A stretch of DNA of 64,000 bases, taken from an uncultured Clostridia bacterium. GTDB taxonomy: Bacteria > Bacillota > Clostridia > Oscillospirales > Ruminococcaceae. Location: contig CANDVA010000006.1 in assembly GCA_947389015.1 (NCBI GenBank), forward strand, positions 1-64,000, given 5' to 3'. Shown piece by piece: positions 61,324 through 64,000 of this stretch (position 1 is the first letter of the stretch; each line of letters starts with the position of its first letter). Below the pieces are notes generated by a model. That model saw only the letters and a list, made by a program, of their open reading frames with translations. It ran no database searches and was not told where the DNA came from. Made by a program: the position numbers and the translations under genes.

Positions 61324-62447
61324 CCTTTCCTCTGACGGGCAACGCATTCGGCAATAATATCCGCCGCTGTAACTATTTCCTCCTCGGTGTTATGCTCCGA
61401 GAGGGTGAGCCTGAGCGACCCGTCAAGCCATTTCTTGTCAATTCCCATCGCCGAGAGAACGTGCGAGCGGTGCTGTTTCCCCGCCGAGCATGCGGAGGCG
61501 GTCGAGGCGAATACGCCAATAAGGTCGAGGGACATCACAAGAGCCTCACCGTCGATATCCGCGAACGAAAAATTCACGTTCGAGCAAAGCCGCTCGGTGC
61601 GGCTGCCGTTCAACCGAGAATGTGGGATTTTCTCCAGCTTCACGATCAGCATATCGCGCAGCCGCGAAAGTCTGCGCCGACGTTCGGGAATATCACGGCA
61701 TATCTCCGTTATTGCAGCGCCGAGAGCCGCAATAGCCGCAGCGTTCTCAGTGCCCGAGCGTATCCCACGCTCCTGACCGCCGCCGAATATCATAGGCGAT
61801 ATCGGCGTTCCCTTGCGCGCGTACAGCAGTCCCGCGCCTTTTATCCCGCCGATCTTATGCGCCGAAACAGACAGCATATCAACTTCAAGCAAGCGCATAT
61901 CAAGAGGGATACTGCCGACCGCCTGAACCGCGTCGGTATGGAACAGAACGCCCTTTTGACGGCACAATTCGGATATATCGGCAATAGGCTGAATAGCGCC
62001 CGTTTCGTTATTCGCCGCCATTACGGAGACCATCGCTGTATCATCGTCGATCGCCGCCGCGATATCCTCCGCGTGAACTATCCCCTCACCGTCCGGCGAT
62101 ATACGCACGACATCAGATCCCCGCCGCTGAAGCTCCTTACAGGCATTCAGCACGGCGGGGTGTTCTATTTCCGTAGTTATAATTTTGTGCTTATCGCCAA
62201 CGCTAAGCGCCGAAAAAACCGCAAGGTTATCGCTCTCCGTGCCGCCGCTCGTGAAGTATATCTCCTCGGGCTGCGCTCCCAGAGCCGCCGCGCATTGCTC
62301 CCGCGCCTCGATAACGGCAAGCCGTGCCTCGCGCCCAAGAGTATGCGCCGAGGACGGGTTCGCGAAATTCTCCGTTATAAACGGCATAGCTGCGGCAAGC
62401 GCTTTCGGATGTACTGGAGCGCTCGCCGCGTTGTCAAGATATATCAT
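61320..62447 (-). CDS. Cysteine desulfurase (NifS/IscS family)
   Basis: A 375-residue PLP enzyme that takes sulfur from cysteine for iron-sulfur clusters and tRNA thiolation. PLP Lys is in SVSAHKIGG (about 203), HTDAVQA and ETGAIQ are cofactor motifs, and the persulfide Cys is in STASACSAG. The short loop around it points to the NifS-like class. It could feed the TtcA-like enzyme at 20037 or ThiI, which is not in this window. Last of four coupled genes; the ATG overlaps the SRPBCC stop. Confidence 0.94.
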   Translation of the reverse strand: MIYLDNAASAPVHPKALAAAMPFITENFANPSSAHTLGREARLAVIEAREQCAAALGAQPEEIYFTSGGTESDNLAVFSALSVGDKHKIITTEIEHPAVLNACKELQRRGSDVVRISPDGEGIVHAEDIAAAIDDDTAMVSVMAANNETGAIQPIADISELCRQKGVLFHTDAVQAVGSIPLDMRLLEVDMLSVSAHKIGGIKGAGLLYARKGTPISPMIFGGGQERGIRSGTENAAAIAALGAAITEICRDIPERRRRLSRLRDMLIVKLEKIPHSRLNGSRTERLCSNVNFSFADIDGEALVMSLDLIGVFASTASACSAGKQHRSHVLSAMGIDKKWLDGSLRLTLSEHNTEEEIVTAADIIAECVARQRKG

Positions 62448-62836
62448 TTTCCAAGTGCCTTTCTCAGATCGCGCAGATATGCCGCCTGCTGTTTTTTCAG
62501 ATACCCCTTGACGAACGGTCTCATTATCGCCTTTTTAGGTGTGACGTCCTCGGTGAAGTCAATGATGGTCATGCCGTTTTCAAAAGACAATCTCCCCGTC
62601 CAATGTCCCGAAATGTTATCGTTTTCAATATCGAACTCGTAAAGAGAATACGGCTCGAACGCAGTTATTGTAAACCGCGTTTTAAAGCCGCTTTTATCGG
62701 TCTCCACAAAATTCTTTTCTCCAATGCGCTCTATCCCGCTGAGATCGCTGCGCCATGCGCTGTCAAACGATGTTATGATCTCCCATACCTTTTCTATATC
62801 CGCTGACAGCTCCGCTTTAATATTTGACACAGCCAT
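62444..62836 (-). CDS. SRPBCC (START/Bet v1-like) family protein
   Basis: A 130-residue single-domain protein that begins AVSNIKAELSADIEKVW, the usual start of small polyketide-cyclase/SRPBCC proteins. A beta sheet and a long C-terminal helix follow. Such proteins bind hydrophobic ligands; the ligand is unknown. GGAG lies seven bases before the ATG. It lies three bases after dtd and overlaps the desulfurase gene by four. Confidence 0.85.
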   Translation of the reverse strand: MAVSNIKAELSADIEKVWEIITSFDSAWRSDLSGIERIGEKNFVETDKSGFKTRFTITAFEPYSLYEFDIENDNISGHWTGRLSFENGMTIIDFTEDVTPKKAIMRPFVKGYLKKQQAAYLRDLRKALGK

Positions 62837-62839
62837 ATT

Positions 62840-63274
62840 TTACTCCAATATTATAGTGAACGGTCCGTCGTTGACAAGCTCCACACGCATTTCCGCACCG
62901 AAAACGCCCTTTTCAACAACGGGTATCTCGCGCCTGCAAAGCTCGCAGAAGTACTCATACAGCCGCTCCGCTTCCTTGGGCTCCTTTGCCGTGATGAAGT
63001 TGGGGCGATTCCCCTTCCGGCAGTCAGCATATAAGGTGAACTGCGAGATTATCAGCAGCGAGCCGTCCACGTCCTTAAGCGACAGATTGGTCTTGCCGTT
63101 TTCGTCCTCAAAGATACGCAGGCCTATAAGCTTTTTCGCCAGCCGCTCGCATTCGGCTTCGGTATCCTCCGCGCCCACGCCGAGCAATACGAGAAAGCCC
63201 TTTCCAATCTCGCCGACTTTTTCCCCGTCAACGGATACGCTTGCGCGCTCCGTCCGTTGTATTACGATCCTCAT
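62840..63274 (-). CDS. dtd: D-aminoacyl-tRNA deacylase
   Basis: A 144-residue enzyme that removes D-amino acids from tRNA. The two active-site motifs are LIISQFTLYADC (SQFTL, about 80-84) and NDGPFTIILE at the C-terminus (the NxGPxT motif). Normal length. The ATG overlaps the stop of the TPM gene by one base (TAATG). It is part of a four-gene operon. Confidence 0.96.
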   Translation of the reverse strand: MRIVIQRTERASVSVDGEKVGEIGKGFLVLLGVGAEDTEAECERLAKKLIGLRIFEDENGKTNLSLKDVDGSLLIISQFTLYADCRKGNRPNFITAKEPKEAERLYEYFCELCRREIPVVEKGVFGAEMRVELVNDGPFTIILE

Positions 63275-64000
63275 TATCTGTGACGGCCTCCGCCTCCGCC
63301 GTGACCGCCGCTGCGGTGACTTCCTCCACCGCCGCCGTGATGACCTCCGCCGCCGCTGTGACCGCTGCTGCTGACAACATGGCTCGTAGTGTACTCGCGG
63401 ACAAACTGATCTACCTGACGAGTGATACGGGTACGGCTTTTGTCGATGTAATCGCCCGCGCTTATCGGCTTTATCTTTTTGTAGCCCCTTACAACGCAGC
63501 TGACAACGACGCCCGTAACTACCGCGGCGATTATAAATCCTATAAACCCGCCCGCAAATTGTATGGATGAAAATTGATTGTCGCCCATAAGGCTCGCCGT
63601 GCCGCCCGAACCGCTGCCGTAGCGCTCCGCGACGGAGCAGAAGTTCTTACACGCGGCATAAAAACCTCCGCTGTCAAGACCGTCGTACATCTTGTTGAAC
63701 ATAGCGTTGATATGATCGTCGTACTTGTTGCGCCCCATACCGCTTGTGGAAATTCGATCCTCATATCCGTCATACGCGGGATTATCATATGTATTCAGCA
63801 GCATAAGCACGACAAACGAGCTGCCTGTGCCGAAAGCGTCGTCGCCGAATTTGTCCGCGTAGCCTACATCGGACATACCGTTAAGGTCGCGGGTTATCAC
63901 TATGCCGATGTTGCAGCCCGCCTTATCCGCGGTCTCCTGCATAAGCTCGCGAAGATCGCTCTCCTGCTGCTCCGTAAGACAGTCGTCAAAATCGGCAAGA
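63274..64000 (-). CDS. TPM-domain membrane protein (partial, runs off the window)
   Basis: Only the C-terminal 242 codons are present; the frame is open to the window edge. The visible part starts in a TPM domain (DCLTEQQESDLRELMQETAD, then NIGIVITRDLNG and TGSSFVVLMLLNT), followed by a membrane helix (FIGFIIAAVVTGVVVSCVV), a cytoplasmic linker and a Gly/His/Ser-rich tail with runs of GGGG and HHGG. TPM proteins are putative phosphatases or envelope factors. The tail may bind metal. The true start is outside the window. Confidence 0.85.
   Translation of the reverse strand, partial: LADFDDCLTEQQESDLRELMQETADKAGCNIGIVITRDLNGMSDVGYADKFGDDAFGTGSSFVVLMLLNTYDNPAYDGYEDRISTSGMGRNKYDDHINAMFNKMYDGLDSGGFYAACKNFCSVAERYGSGSGGTASLMGDNQFSSIQFAGGFIGFIIAAVVTGVVVSCVVRGYKKIKPISAGDYIDKSRTRITRQVDQFVREYTTSHVVSSSGHSGGGGHHGGGGGSHRSGGHGGGGGRHR

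Overview
The window reads as chromosome of a Gram-positive anaerobe of the Clostridia, most likely an Oscillospirales/Ruminococcus-type gut or rumen bacterium. This is an inference from gene content (FeoA/FeoB, a secreted PL9-type pectate lyase with a sorting signal, glycogen/starch enzymes, an S-box riboswitch), from strong AGGAGG ribosome sites, and from TTGACA-17-TATAAT promoters that often carry a TATGG or GTGG extension just before the -10. No tRNA, rRNA or CRISPR array was found. Coding density is high and ATGA start/stop overlaps are common.

Region by region. (1) 118-4030, minus: a hydrolase with an unusual cysteine-rich insert, three small genes (one a GNAT acetyltransferase), trmB and a GtrA-type membrane protein. 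(2) 4281-16467, plus: a complete Ter-type stress operon. It has the VWA + PP2C phosphatase + protein kinase triad, a P-type Ca2+ ATPase, a TerD protein, a second TerD fused to a beta-helix-like N-terminus, a YceG-type protein and TelA. It ends at a terminator shared with (3) 16510-24783, minus: comM, a membrane protein, malQ, a ttcA-like gene, a pullulanase and an M24 peptidase. (4) 25230-33486, plus: a translation/RNA-maintenance operon (rlmB, tadA, rimM, trmD, era) that also carries a lipid-linked glycan flippase and a large membrane protein that looks like a catalytically dead P-type ATPase. (5) 33519-37733: an XRE regulator, a histidine phosphatase and feoAB, followed by a hairpin-rich stretch resembling the end of an IS200/IS605-type element.

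(6) 37811-44701, minus: a 1492-residue secreted pectate-lyase-like protein, an aspartate-type aminotransferase and a CheY-like regulator. (7) 44960-52058, plus: smpB, an FtsX-type ABC exporter pair, an HD-GYP phosphodiesterase and a two-component system. (8) 52101-55528, minus: a GH2 beta-mannosidase C-terminal remnant, metK under a SAM-I riboswitch, an SCP2-domain protein, an aminoglycoside-phosphotransferase-like kinase and a small TIGR04076-like protein. (9) 55921-58219, plus: a polar amino-acid ABC importer whose binding protein is circularly permuted. (10) 58253-64000: asnB, a divergent LacI-type regulator with an operator-like palindrome over its own promoter, then cysteine desulfurase, SRPBCC, dtd and a TPM-domain protein cut by the window edge.

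The most unusual items are the circularly permuted solute-binding protein, the pseudo-P-type ATPase in a housekeeping operon, the beta-helix/TerD fusion inside a Ter operon that includes a calcium pump, and a MITE-like repeat in the comM leader. All calls rest on reading the sequence and motifs; no database search was possible.
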